Part shown: piece by piece, positions 55,233 to 63,936 of the stretch
Position numbering within the stretch: position 1 is the first letter of the stretch
Layout of the letters: each line of letters opens with the position of its first letter
Source of the DNA: Anabaena catenula FACHB-362
GTDB lineage: Bacteria > Cyanobacteriota > Cyanobacteriia > Cyanobacteriales > Nostocaceae
Assembly: GCF_014698735.1 (NCBI RefSeq)
Contig: NZ_JACJTQ010000005.1
Coordinates: 1 to 64,000, forward strand
Reading direction: 5' to 3'
Length of the DNA: 64,000 bases
Position numbers and translations under genes: made by a program
Notes under the pieces: generated by a model
What the model saw: only the letters and a program-made list of their open reading frames with translations
Told to the model about the DNA's origin: nothing
Databases searched by the model: none

Positions 55233-55511
55233 TTACCCAAAATCACGAAACTCCTTACCGTGCCATATTCTTAATACAAAAATCCCATCCTCAAGACGTA
55301 AATATCGCACAACATAATCACCAGCTACAAGTTCACGGACATTTTCAAACTCTGGTATAGAACGCCCTATATCGGGATGCAGTACAAGTTTTGCGATCGC
55401 TTGTCGCAGCCGCAGAGATATGCGTTCTGCCGCTTTGGGATTGTGAACCGCGATAAACTCCCGTAGCCGAATCAAATCTTGAACTGCACTTTCCGAAAAC
55501 TCTAATTTCAT
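55233..55511 (-). CDS. RelE/ParE-family toxin
   Basis: 92 residues with the ParE layout: EFSESAVQDLIRLREFIAVHNPKAAERI, then VRELVAGDYVVRYLRLEDGIFVLRIWHGKEFRD (both quoted in fragments: AVQDLIRLREFIA, YVVRYLRLEDGIFVLRIWHG). Members inhibit gyrase or cleave mRNA. Its start overlaps the antitoxin stop by 4 bp, the usual coupling of such pairs. Appears intact. Confidence 0.85.
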   Translation of the reverse strand: MKLEFSESAVQDLIRLREFIAVHNPKAAERISLRLRQAIAKLVLHPDIGRSIPEFENVRELVAGDYVVRYLRLEDGIFVLRIWHGKEFRDFG

Positions 55512-55774
55512 AGCAAAGGAGCCTTAGTTTCAGCCGCAGTTCCCCAAGTCTCCAACCATTTCATCACCTCTTCTCCTGATACTACACGACTGGCTTCAAT
55601 ATCAGCTAAAGCTTCTTGAGTTTCGTCCAATATCCTTTGTTTAAGTTCTTCCTGCTCAATATACCGACGGAGAGCATCATTTATTATCCAACCTTTAGAA
55701 CGCTTAGTACGGTTAGCAGTGATCTCAAGTTTCTCTTGTAAGTCATCATCAAGCCGAAAACTCGTGGTACTCAT
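55508..55774 (-). CDS. Ribbon-helix-helix antitoxin (CopG-like)
   Basis: 88 residues. MSTTSFRLDDDLQEKLEITANRTKRSKGW is an RHH domain (strand TTSFRLDDD, helices following), and the C-terminal half would bind the ParE-like toxin. First gene of the pair; such antitoxins autorepress. Appears intact. Confidence 0.85.
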   Translation of the reverse strand: MSTTSFRLDDDLQEKLEITANRTKRSKGWIINDALRRYIEQEELKQRILDETQEALADIEASRVVSGEEVMKWLETWGTAAETKAPLL

Positions 55775-55990
55775 GAAATTACCTCAATAATGCACAATAT
55801 TATATTGCATTATTTTTAAGATAATTCATTATTCATCAACTTTCAACCAGAGAAGTAATGAAAATGTCAGAATCAGGATGTCCAGGATTAAAGGATTAGC
55901 AGGATGAAAAAATACAGACGATCAAATCCTGTAAATCCTCAAATCCTATAAATCCTGTTCGCGCAGCGTGGCGGTAGCCATATCTGACAA

Positions 55991-57256
55991 TTAATCCTCA
56001 TGCAACGCCCCCAACTTGCGTATCTCCGGCCAAATTGCGGCTGTTGCAACCACCACCAAAATCGTCCCAATTCCCCCACCAACGACAGACAACACTGGCC
56101 CAAATAAAGCCGCAGTCAAACCAGATTCAAAACCCCCCAACTCATTAGACGCACTGATAAATACACTATTGATAGCCGCAACACGACCCCGCAAATGGTC
56201 AGGAGTGCGAATTTGCACCAAAGTATGACGAATCACCACGCTAATACTATCTAACGCCCCGCTTAATGCCAACATCAACAACGACAACCACACCCAACGA
56301 GACAGTCCAAAAATAATTGTCACAATCCCAAACCCGACAACCGACCAAAGAAGGGCCGGCCCGGCTTTGCGGATAGGTGGTAAATATACTAACAATGCTG
56401 CCATGCTTAATGCACCTATAGATGGCGCTGCTTGCAAATAACCCAATTCCACAGGCCCCACTTGCAAGATATCCTTAGCAAATACGGGTAATAATGCCAC
56501 TGCACCACCCAATAAAACTGCAAATAAATCTAGGGTAATGGCTGCGAGAATTAGTTGATTATTCCAAACAAACTCAGCCCCAGCAGCTAGGGTTTTGAGA
56601 GATATTGGTTCTTTAGCAAAGTTGGTTTTTTGGGGTTTGATTGTTGCGGTCAGGAAAAAACATGATAGTGCTGCCAAGGCTGCTAATATATATACTGCCG
56701 TCGCACTTTTAAAAAGAGCAATGCTAAATCCTCCCAACGCTGGCCCAATTACCGACGCTAATTGAAAGCTACTACTATTCCAAGTCGCGGCATTGGTAAA
56801 AGCACTCATCGGTATCAACTGCCACATCAGCGCATCACCCGCAGGTTTGAGAAATGCCCTAGCTACACCTGTTAACAGCAAGCAACCATAAACTAGAAAA
56901 ACTGCACCTTTGTTAAATGAAATAACAGCCAAAGCTATTGAGCAAAAAGTTAGCAGTAGTATTGAAAATAAAGTAATCTTTTTCCGGTCATTTTTATCAG
57001 CAATATGTCCCGTAATCAAAGTCAGCGCAATCATTGGGACAACTTGCGCCAGCCCTATCAAACCCAGCACCATCGCTGAATTTGTCCGTTCATATAGCTC
57101 CCAGCCCAGCGCCACGGTCTGCATTTGTCCCCCTGTGAAGAGGAGTACACGCCCAATGCTAAATAGCCGATAATCTCGAAATCTCATAGCTGCAAAAGGA
57201 TCGTGTTGTGCAGCCTTAGGGTTATGGTCAGTTGGTTTCTGTTTGCTCGAAGACAT
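55991..57256 (-). CDS. MFS transporter
   Basis: 421 residues with about 12 membrane helices. RFRDYRLFSIGRVLLFTGGQMQTVALGWELYERT (cue: GGQMQTVALGWELY) and GHIADKNDRKK in the 2-3 loop are typical of EntS-type exporters. Its start overlaps the end of the marR gene by 29 bp, so it belongs to the drrA-drrB-marR-mfs operon and is probably a drug exporter. Substrate unknown. Confidence 0.85.
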   Translation of the reverse strand: MSSSKQKPTDHNPKAAQHDPFAAMRFRDYRLFSIGRVLLFTGGQMQTVALGWELYERTNSAMVLGLIGLAQVVPMIALTLITGHIADKNDRKKITLFSILLLTFCSIALAVISFNKGAVFLVYGCLLLTGVARAFLKPAGDALMWQLIPMSAFTNAATWNSSSFQLASVIGPALGGFSIALFKSATAVYILAALAALSCFFLTATIKPQKTNFAKEPISLKTLAAGAEFVWNNQLILAAITLDLFAVLLGGAVALLPVFAKDILQVGPVELGYLQAAPSIGALSMAALLVYLPPIRKAGPALLWSVVGFGIVTIIFGLSRWVWLSLLMLALSGALDSISVVIRHTLVQIRTPDHLRGRVAAINSVFISASNELGGFESGLTAALFGPVLSVVGGGIGTILVVVATAAIWPEIRKLGALHED

Positions 57257-57680
57257 TTTTTAGTAGAGTCAAGCCTGATTCAATATGTGATACTTGTTCT
57301 GGTGTCAAACCCTCCAGAATTTCCGCAATTTCCCCGCGAGTTTTTTCCTGGGATTGCTCTAAAAGCAGTTTTCCCTCTCTCGTCAAATTCAGGACTACTC
57401 GTCGTCGTTCTTGAGGATTATCTGTCCGTTGCACCAGATTTCGTTGGACTAATTTTTCTATAGTTGTGGATGCTGTAGCACAGGTGACACCTAAATGATC
57501 TGCTACCTCAGACAAGGAAGCACCAGGATTGCGATTGAGAAAAGCGAGCGATCGCAATTGTGGTATAGATAAAAAGTCAGAACTGTGCGATCGCATTTCG
57601 GCTCGGATAAACCGCATCAATAAGGGGACTGTTTCCATCACCCTAGCGGCACATTCTTCAGAGGGTTTATCCAAACTCAT
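57228..57680 (-). CDS. MarR-family transcriptional regulator
   Basis: 150 residues from the ATG at 57680 with GGAG about 11 bp upstream; the frame runs to 57731 but would overlap the permease gene. Winged HTH: LTIPQL-type start (LSIPQLRSLAFL), NPGASLSEVADHLGV, ATASTTIEKLVQRNLV, wing RRRVVLNLTREG. It likely represses the operon in which it lies and responds to an aromatic ligand, as is usual for the family. Confidence 0.88.
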   Translation of the reverse strand: MSLDKPSEECAARVMETVPLLMRFIRAEMRSHSSDFLSIPQLRSLAFLNRNPGASLSEVADHLGVTCATASTTIEKLVQRNLVQRTDNPQERRRVVLNLTREGKLLLEQSQEKTRGEIAEILEGLTPEQVSHIESGLTLLKNVFEQTETN

Positions 57681-57699
57681 AAAACTGTTTTCTCCTACA

Positions 57700-58554
57700 T
57701 TACATCGCCACCCGTGGATAAAGTCGTCCACAGATGTAAGTCAAACCTATTAATGTTAGCAAGAGAATTGTACAGTCTAACCCGAACCCATAAATACTTG
57801 AGCCATTAGCCAGCATCGTACCCCGTAAAGCATCAACTTCATAAGTTAAAGGATTTATACTTGAAAGAATCTGTAACCAACCCGGCATCAACGAGATCGG
57901 ATAAATCGCATTACTGGCAAAAAACAACGGCATTGTAATCAATTGTCCAATTCCCGTAAACCTTTCCCGCGATTTCACCAAACAGCCGATAATTAAGGAA
58001 AAAGTGCAAAAACAACCTGCTCCCAAAAACACAACTAGCACAACTTGCAAAAAAGCCAAGGGATTGAGATTGAGTTTTACACCCAATAACAAAGCTAAAA
58101 GATAAATAAACACCACTTGGGAAAAGCAACGTACACCTGAAGCTACACTTTTACCCAATACAATCGCTGCACGGGGTATGGGTGCAACTAAGAATTTCTG
58201 CACAATCCCTAAATCACGTTCCCAAATTAACGTCATTCCCCCGCTAAAAATAGCGACGAAAAGCGCACTCTGAGCGAGAATACCAGGAGTCATGAAATCC
58301 AAGTAAGGTAAATTACCTGTAGGAATAGCACGAGTCCGAGTAAAAACTTGCCCAAATATCAGCAGCCATAAAGCTGGTTGTACTGCCCGAATCACTAAAT
58401 CACTAGGATCATGGCGCAGTTTTCGTACTTCTAATTCAGTAATTACCAGGGTTTTAGTAAATAGTTCTTTAATGCCGGAAAAAATGCCTTTGGGGCGAAT
58501 ATTTCTTGGTTCAACCCAACCGTTGAGTGGTACGTCTGGTTCTTGCAGTTTCAC
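57700..58554 (-). CDS. ABC-2 type permease (DrrB-like)
   Basis: Integral membrane subunit of 284 residues, about six helices. The cues are LVIRAVQPALWLLIFGQVFTR, GGMTLIWERDLGIVQKFLVAPIPR and NAIYPISLMPGWLQ (first and second quoted in part), which match the daunorubicin-type exporter permeases. Its start overlaps the ATPase gene by 44 bp. Confidence 0.87.
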   Translation of the reverse strand: MKLQEPDVPLNGWVEPRNIRPKGIFSGIKELFTKTLVITELEVRKLRHDPSDLVIRAVQPALWLLIFGQVFTRTRAIPTGNLPYLDFMTPGILAQSALFVAIFSGGMTLIWERDLGIVQKFLVAPIPRAAIVLGKSVASGVRCFSQVVFIYLLALLLGVKLNLNPLAFLQVVLVVFLGAGCFCTFSLIIGCLVKSRERFTGIGQLITMPLFFASNAIYPISLMPGWLQILSSINPLTYEVDALRGTMLANGSSIYGFGLDCTILLLTLIGLTYICGRLYPRVAM

Positions 58555-59365
58555 GATAACTCACTCCTGATACTAATTGATTCCCTGCGTAATGGATGAA
58601 GACATCATCTAAAGTTGCGTCTGGTTTTTCTATGGCTGCTTTTAACTCTGTCGGTGAACCGGTGATAATCTCTTTACCCTGGTTCATAATCACCACTCGA
58701 TTACACAGACTGTCAGCTTCTTCTAAAAAGTGGGTAGTTAAAAAGATGGTTGTACCGTACTCAATCCGCAATTGTTCCATCAGCTGCCATACTTGCGATC
58801 GCGCAACCGGATCTAATCCCACTGTCGGCTCATCCAGAAATAAAATCTGCGGTTGATGTAAGATAGCTTGGGCAATTTCCAGTTTCCGAATCATTCCCCC
58901 AGAGTAAGTGCTGACTAAGCGATGTGCAGCATCCTCCAAACCCATAAATTCCAGCACTTCAGCGATTTGCTGTTTTCGTCGTCGAGAGGGAATGTCATAT
59001 AGTTTAGAGAATATTAAAAGATTTTCATAACCTGTCAAACTCCCATCGGCTGATAAAGCCTGGGGTACATAACCGATAACTCTTCTGACTGATTCCGGTT
59101 GACGAGTCACATCATAACCGGCTAAGTATGCTTTCCCGCTACTGGGGGGTAACAGGGTAGTTAACATCTTAATCACCGTGCTTTTACCAGCACCATTTGG
59201 CCCTAGTAAACCAAAAACTTCTCCCGATGCAACGGAGATATTCAAAGCATCAACGGCTGTAAATTTATCAAAGCGGCGCGTCAGTTCCAAGGTTTGTAAT
59301 ATTACCGATTTCGGAACCTGTGCAGGTATTTCCGCAAATTCTGTTCTTCCCGTAAGTTTCGTCAC
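58511..59365 (-). CDS. ABC transporter ATP-binding protein (DrrA-like)
   Basis: ATPase of 284 residues. Walker A GPNGAGKST, Q-loop near YVPQALS, signature YSGGMIRK (variant LSGGQ), Walker B ILFLDEP, H-loop TTHFLEEAD; the C-terminal DATLDDVFIHYAG is the DrrA CREEM-like region. First gene of the four-gene export operon with the permease, MarR regulator and MFS carrier. Confidence 0.88.
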   Translation of the reverse strand: MTKLTGRTEFAEIPAQVPKSVILQTLELTRRFDKFTAVDALNISVASGEVFGLLGPNGAGKSTVIKMLTTLLPPSSGKAYLAGYDVTRQPESVRRVIGYVPQALSADGSLTGYENLLIFSKLYDIPSRRRKQQIAEVLEFMGLEDAAHRLVSTYSGGMIRKLEIAQAILHQPQILFLDEPTVGLDPVARSQVWQLMEQLRIEYGTTIFLTTHFLEEADSLCNRVVIMNQGKEIITGSPTELKAAIEKPDATLDDVFIHYAGNQLVSGVSYRETARTRRTTQRLG

Positions 59366-59754
59366 GAGTAGGATTTACTTCCTTGTTCAAATAATTAGAG
59401 TATCTAAATATTAGTTTGACATATTTCTCCTAAAAGTCAAGACCAAGGATTAATAATGACAACTCCAGTACCAGCAAAATCTTTTTCGTTGCGGGATAGG
59501 CTGCGATCTCGGACAAGTTTAATTTATTTTTAGCGTATACTCATCTGGACTTATAGCATTTTTCAATTCAGTGAGGTACAAGAACCCCAACCCCGCAAGC
59601 GAGGAGGGGGCTATAATATACTCGATATGATTAGGAAACGCTATAGCGAACACTACAATTTTAAATTGTTTTTAATTTTAGGTTTATTGTTTTACATAAA
59701 TCTATTTCTTGTATGATAATGAGTTTAGATAAATTTGATTTCTAATAAAGACTA
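59366..59754. other. AT-rich intergenic region
   Basis: No gene seen. A short reading (59457 onward, MTTPVPAKSF...) ends quickly at 59532 and looks like a fragment. Nothing else recognised. Confidence 0.4.
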
Positions 59755-60033
59755 ATGCAATATATAAATATAAATTCCAATGATTTACCACTTGTAGATA
59801 TTTCTCCAGCATCTAGAGGTCAGTTTACGGCAATTGACCTGCTACGTTCTGAAGGACAAATAGGTTTCCAGATACAGTTTAGGCAAGAGCCTCAACGAGA
59901 TATTTTCACAGTTATTGATCAGGATTTTAACTTCATTGCGAAGATAATAGGATCTGAGTTAATTTTACAAAGAAATAATCAGGTACTTGCCTTAGATATT
60001 AGTAAGGTAGTACAAAATCTACTGACAATTTAA
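59755..60033 (+). CDS. Hypothetical protein, possibly 5' part of nuclease gene
   Basis: 92 residues, beta-rich, no signal. NDLPLVDISPASRGQFTAIDL and PQRDIFTVIDQDFNFIAKII (each shown as a cue) give a small barrel-like pattern. Family not recognised. The stop at 60031-60033 is followed in the same frame by open sequence into the nuclease-like gene, so the two may have been a single gene or an adjacent pair. Confidence 0.5.
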   Translation: MQYININSNDLPLVDISPASRGQFTAIDLLRSEGQIGFQIQFRQEPQRDIFTVIDQDFNFIAKIIGSELILQRNNQVLALDISKVVQNLLTI

Positions 60034-60069
60034 TTTGTTATCAACTGGTCGCCCCATCACCTTAGATTA

Positions 60070-60756
60070 GTGTGTGGAAATCCTGGTGGCACTACTGGAT
60101 ATTATGATACAAAAGAAGTATCCACACCAGTTATTATCCCTCCCCCTTCTCTTGTTGAATGGGCTAGAAAACAAAACCTTCTAGAGATAAAGGAGTACCC
60201 ATCTGAAGAAAAATTTAGAGAGCGTGTATACTCTTCCCTCGTTATTCTCAAAGATAAGGTTGCTGAAGCTAAAGCTATTAATGGTTTTTGGAATATTACC
60301 TACGATGGAAGCCAAATTAGTAGTCGATTACCAAAAAGAGAGCCAGATATTCATCCCACAATTCATGCACTTTTATATGATCAGATGATGATGGGAGGTA
60401 TCAAAATTTTTTCTGAACGTCAAACAGGAGTTGGTAATTTGGACTTTAGCTTTGTTGGAACAGTCCAAGGTAGAGGTATTTGTGAGGTGTTTGCAGAATT
60501 CAAGCTTGCTCATTCTAAAGATATATATCATGGCTTAGAGCAACAGTTGCCTAATTATATGAATAATAAGGGTATAAGATACGGTGCTTATTGTGTTTTA
60601 TGGTTTAAGTGCGAATGGTTTGATGAACCAAAGAATTTATCATTGGTAGATTTAGAATATGATCTTATTTCAAGGCTCCCAAGAATTAATATGCCTGGCA
60701 TTAGAACTTTTATATATGATCTTGGTAAGATAGATGTTGCTAGCAAATCAAAATAA
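60070..60756 (+). CDS. PD-(D/E)XK nuclease-like protein
   Basis: 228 residues from a GTG without a good ribosome site; frame is open from 60034. The core GNLDFSFVG (Asp), then EVFAEFKLA (E-x-K) about 18 residues later and GLEQQLPNYM (Q-x3-Y-like helix) is the order of a PD-(D/E)XK nuclease. The N-terminal 90 residues are helical. Composition is AT-rich. Located beside two further nuclease-like genes; restriction or anti-phage function is possible, unproven. Confidence 0.6.
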   Translation: MCGNPGGTTGYYDTKEVSTPVIIPPPSLVEWARKQNLLEIKEYPSEEKFRERVYSSLVILKDKVAEAKAINGFWNITYDGSQISSRLPKREPDIHPTIHALLYDQMMMGGIKIFSERQTGVGNLDFSFVGTVQGRGICEVFAEFKLAHSKDIYHGLEQQLPNYMNNKGIRYGAYCVLWFKCEWFDEPKNLSLVDLEYDLISRLPRINMPGIRTFIYDLGKIDVASKSK

Positions 60757-60862
60757 GTTATTCTCTATTCCTTTTAGCTATACCACTTTTTAGTAGTTGT
60801 GATTTCAAAGTAATAAAAACATTTTCTGGTATAATCCATAAAGGTTTAGGTAAATTTAATTA

Positions 60863-61098
60863 ATGGCAAAAAAGAAACGACCTAGAGAACATATAATAGC
60901 AGATTTGAGCGTAAATTATGTTGAACGATATATGTTTTTATGGGGTTATTCCGTAGAGAGAGTTGAGTATAATTATGGATTTGATTTAATTCTTTTTACA
61001 TATAATATAATGAAATTGAAAATGTTCAAATTTACCTGCAATTAAAAGCTCTACATAATAGAAGTCTAAATTATTTACCAGATTTTACTCAAAATTAA
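60863..61098 (+). pseudogene. DUF4365-like gene, frameshifted and shortened
   Basis: Start MAKKKRPREHIIADLS and VEYNYGFDLILFTYN match the DUF4365 pattern. At TATAATATAATG (about 61002-61013) a 2-bp duplication shifts the frame; the other frame continues NEIENVQIYLQLKAL and stops at 61096. The LQLKA strand would hold the nuclease-like Lys. The C-terminal part is missing too. Confidence 0.65.
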
Positions 61099-61104
61099 AA
61101 TTTA

Positions 61105-62013
61105 ATGACTAGGTTTATACATGATAAATTCGCAAAAGACTATCTAGAAGAATTATTAAAAGATTACGGAGAAGTCAAAGCATCAGAAAAAGTTTCAGGA
61201 GAAATTAAAGAAATAGATGTTTTATTCACACCTGCTAAACAACAAACTTCTAAATTACAAATACTGGGGTTACTAGGAAGACTTGCCGAAAATCCTGCAA
61301 TAATAGAACCATACCGCAATCCAGCTTCTACCGATGAAATCTGCGACTGTATTCTCAAGTTATTAGAAGTCAAGGCTTTATTGCGACGAGAAGCCAAAGC
61401 CAATAAAATCAAACTTCAGGAGTCAGAAATTCCTAAATTGTGGATTTTAACCCCCACTATATCTGAAACTCGTTTATCTAGCTTTGGAACTATCCAAAAA
61501 GAAGATTGGTTATCGGGAGTATATTTTTTAGCAGATGCCTTACGGACAGCAATTGTGGCAATACACCAACTACCACAAACACCTGAGACTTTATGGTTGA
61601 GGCTTTTGGGTAGGGGAAGCGTACAATCACAAGCAATTATCGAGTTGCAAGCGTTACCATTAGATCACCCATACCAAAAAGCCACCCTGGAATTAGTTTA
61701 CAACTTGCGCGAAAATTTGAGAGTAAATCAAGAACTAGAAACAGATGATAGGGAGTTAATTATGCGACTAGAACCACTTTATCAAAGAGATAGAGAACAA
61801 GCTAAAGAAGAAGGAAGACAAGAAGGAAAACAAGAAGGAGAAAAAGACTTAATACTGCGTCTACTACATCGCCGGATTGGGGAAATTGATGCGTTATTAA
61901 TTGAGCGAATTACAGGATTATCAATTGAACAGTTAGAAAACTTAGGAGAGGCATTATTAGACTTTTCTAGTGTTGCTGATTTAGAAGCTTGGTTAACCCA
62001 ACACTCAATCTAA
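61105..62013 (+). CDS. Rpn/PD-(D/E)XK transposase-like nuclease with DUF4351 tail
   Basis: 302 residues. N-terminus TRFIHDKFAKDYLEELL and EIKEIDVLFTPA carries the nuclease-like first half; a long helical middle (LETDDRELIMRLEPLYQRDREQAKEEG, cue LIMRLEPLY) with an EGRQEGKQEGEKD charged linker precedes DUF4351 (LILRLLHRRIGEID...ALLDFSSVADLEAWL). This type is very common in filamentous cyanobacteria and is related to recombination-promoting nucleases. Appears intact. Confidence 0.82.
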   Translation: MTRFIHDKFAKDYLEELLKDYGEVKASEKVSGEIKEIDVLFTPAKQQTSKLQILGLLGRLAENPAIIEPYRNPASTDEICDCILKLLEVKALLRREAKANKIKLQESEIPKLWILTPTISETRLSSFGTIQKEDWLSGVYFLADALRTAIVAIHQLPQTPETLWLRLLGRGSVQSQAIIELQALPLDHPYQKATLELVYNLRENLRVNQELETDDRELIMRLEPLYQRDREQAKEEGRQEGKQEGEKDLILRLLHRRIGEIDALLIERITGLSIEQLENLGEALLDFSSVADLEAWLTQHSI

Positions 62014-62029
62014 TTCATTTTGATTGTTC

Positions 62030-62208
62030 GGGAGTTAATTATGCGACTAGAACCACTTTTGTCAGGAACTTTGGTTATTTTACCAGCTTACGAACAACAG
62101 GCATATATTCAGCCTGTGCATTTGGTAGCTGTACGTCGAGTATTGGTAGAAAATGGGTTAATCAATACCAACTCTTTCGACAGCTTTTTAGGAAAGGTTG
62201 CAAGCTAA
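62030..62208 (+). pseudogene. Duplicated fragment after Rpn-like gene
   Basis: Begins with 30 bp identical to 61750-61779 (GGGAGTTAATTATGCGACTA... the LIMRLEPL segment), then diverges into an unrelated stretch (VILPAYEQQAYIQPV). Not a complete protein; probably debris of a neighbouring family copy. Confidence 0.5.
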
Positions 62209-62532
62209 AATCTCACCTATAATTACACTGTCTAAATATTATTCAAAATCTCCCTCACCCAAGCTTCCTGTTCATGGGAACTTTAACCTTACTAGGTTCA
62301 GCGAGTTTTGTAGTATTTAAATCTGCTGTCATGGAAGGCAGAGCCTTCTAGAATTCATTCCCATACAGAGTATGGGAACGAGAAACGAACGAGAAAATCC
62401 CCATTACGAATTACGAATTACGAATTACGTTGGCGGTAGCCTGCCGTAGGCACTATTACGAATTTTTTAACTGCCTTTCATCCCCACCCTGTAGAGGGAT
62501 GGGGTATTACAGCAATCTTGATCAAACTACTA
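62209..62532. other. Intergenic region with dispersed repeats
   Basis: Contains a 7-bp hairpin CCCATAC-AGA-GTATGGG (62360-62376), an ATTACGA tandem array (about 62402-62428) and a GCC-rich palindrome (GTAGCCTGCCGTAGGC near 62436). A 25-codon frame from 62275 (MGTLTLLGSASFVVF...) looks like a fragment. No gene supported. Confidence 0.5.
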
Positions 62533-62823
62533 TTATGTATCGCTACTTTCTGTATCCGTGCTTTCTTTGACCCGACGGATAGGTAAATTAGCAATCAAAG
62601 CGGTTGTGCGTTGGTTGCTTTCTAAGGAAAATTCCAAACCGTCTGTCTCAATTTCTACATAGCGACAGACTATGGCCAATATTTCTTGGCGCATTTTCTC
62701 CAAGGTTTGGGGATCTAAATCAGCGCGGTCATGGGCGATAACTAATTGCAGACGGCGTTTAACTTGAGTGCGACTAGTGTCAGGTGTGCGAACAAACAGT
62801 TTTTCTAAAAGTTCAAGAATCAT
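62533..62823 (-). CDS. minE: Cell-division topological specificity factor MinE
   Basis: 96 residues, normal for Min[17 protein letters not shown] is the MinD-activating helix/strand, and the C-terminal half the dimerisation domain. It stimulates MinD ATPase and drives its pole-to-pole dynamics, keeping the division ring at mid-cell. Follows minD by 35 bp. Confidence 0.94.
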   Translation of the reverse strand: MILELLEKLFVRTPDTSRTQVKRRLQLVIAHDRADLDPQTLEKMRQEILAIVCRYVEIETDGLEFSLESNQRTTALIANLPIRRVKESTDTESSDT

Positions 62824-62858
62824 TGCGGCTTAGTTTAAGGCGGAGACTGGAAAATGAG

Positions 62859-63665
62859 TTAAACAATCTTTGTCCACAACAATTTCCGCAAGCGGGAAAA
62901 GATGTTGTCGTTGGAGGAGTCAAGCTCAAGAAATTCAACAGTTTCCCCTTCTAATCTACGAGCAATGTTCTCAAAAGCTACGGCAGCGACAGAGGGAGTT
63001 TCTGATAATACTAAGGGTTCGCCACGGTTGGTAGAAACAATAACACGCTCATCGTCAGGGATTACCCCGATTAAGGGAATGGCGAGAAGTTCCTGAACAT
63101 CTTGCACAGACATCATATCATTTGCCCGTACCATTGCAGGTCGGATGCGGTTGATTATTAAATGAATCTTTTTTACTCCTTGTGCTTCTAGTAACCCCAC
63201 TACCCTGTCAGCATCCCGAACTGCGGAAATTTCTGGAGTGGTGACAATCAAAGCTTCCTTAGCTGGTGCGATCGCATTTTTAAACCCCATTTCAATGCCG
63301 GCAGGGCTGTCGATAACCACATACTGGTATTTTTGGGACAGGGCATTTACCAGCAGTTTCATCTGTTCAGGAGTGACTGAATCTTTGGTACGATTTTGGG
63401 CAGCTGGTAAAAGTACAAGATTAGGTTGGCGCTTATCTTTGACCAAAGCTTGTTCTAGACGGCACTCTCTGGCTAATACTTCTACAGCGGTATAAACGAT
63501 CCGGTTTTCTAGTCCTAACAGCAAATCTAAATTTCTCAGACCAAAATCCGCATCAACCAGGGCAACTTGACGACCTATTTTGGCTAAAGCCATACCCAGA
63601 TTGGCGGAAACTGTGGTTTTACCCACTCCTCCTTTACCGGAGGTAATTACAATAATGCGAGTCAT
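62859..63665 (-). CDS. minD: Septum-site-determining ATPase MinD
   Basis: 268 residues. Deviant Walker A SGKGGVGKTTVSANLG, DADFGLRNLDLLLG, switch DSPAGIEMGF, and a C-terminal amphipathic membrane-targeting helix (FSRLRKLLWTKIV). Recruits MinC to the membrane. About 3% Met plus Cys, a useful contrast to the sulfur-poor island proteins. Confidence 0.95.
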   Translation of the reverse strand: MTRIIVITSGKGGVGKTTVSANLGMALAKIGRQVALVDADFGLRNLDLLLGLENRIVYTAVEVLARECRLEQALVKDKRQPNLVLLPAAQNRTKDSVTPEQMKLLVNALSQKYQYVVIDSPAGIEMGFKNAIAPAKEALIVTTPEISAVRDADRVVGLLEAQGVKKIHLIINRIRPAMVRANDMMSVQDVQELLAIPLIGVIPDDERVIVSTNRGEPLVLSETPSVAAVAFENIARRLEGETVEFLELDSSNDNIFSRLRKLLWTKIV

Positions 63666-63936
63666 AATAACAAGGGAACGATTAGGCTTTGTGGAAATAA
63701 GTAGGTGAACGTAAAAGCGTAAATATTTATCTTTAGGAGCAGGTTAGAGGCAGGGAGCAGAAGGCAAGAGGGCAAAAGGTTTTAGACCAGTATATATTTC
63801 GGTGCATAGTTATTTTTATTGGTGTTTTTATTTGTGCTGTTCTGACTAGAAAGAAGGCAAGAAGAAAGAAAATATTTTCATCCGTTTTGGTGTAACCAGT
63901 TGATGATGGCTACTTACTCAATCAATAATTGAGGAA

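Noticed and set aside
62275-62352. 25-codon frame MGTLTLLGSASFVVF as a small membrane protein
   Set aside because: Ends within a dispersed repeat, no ribosome site, and no related sequence in the window.
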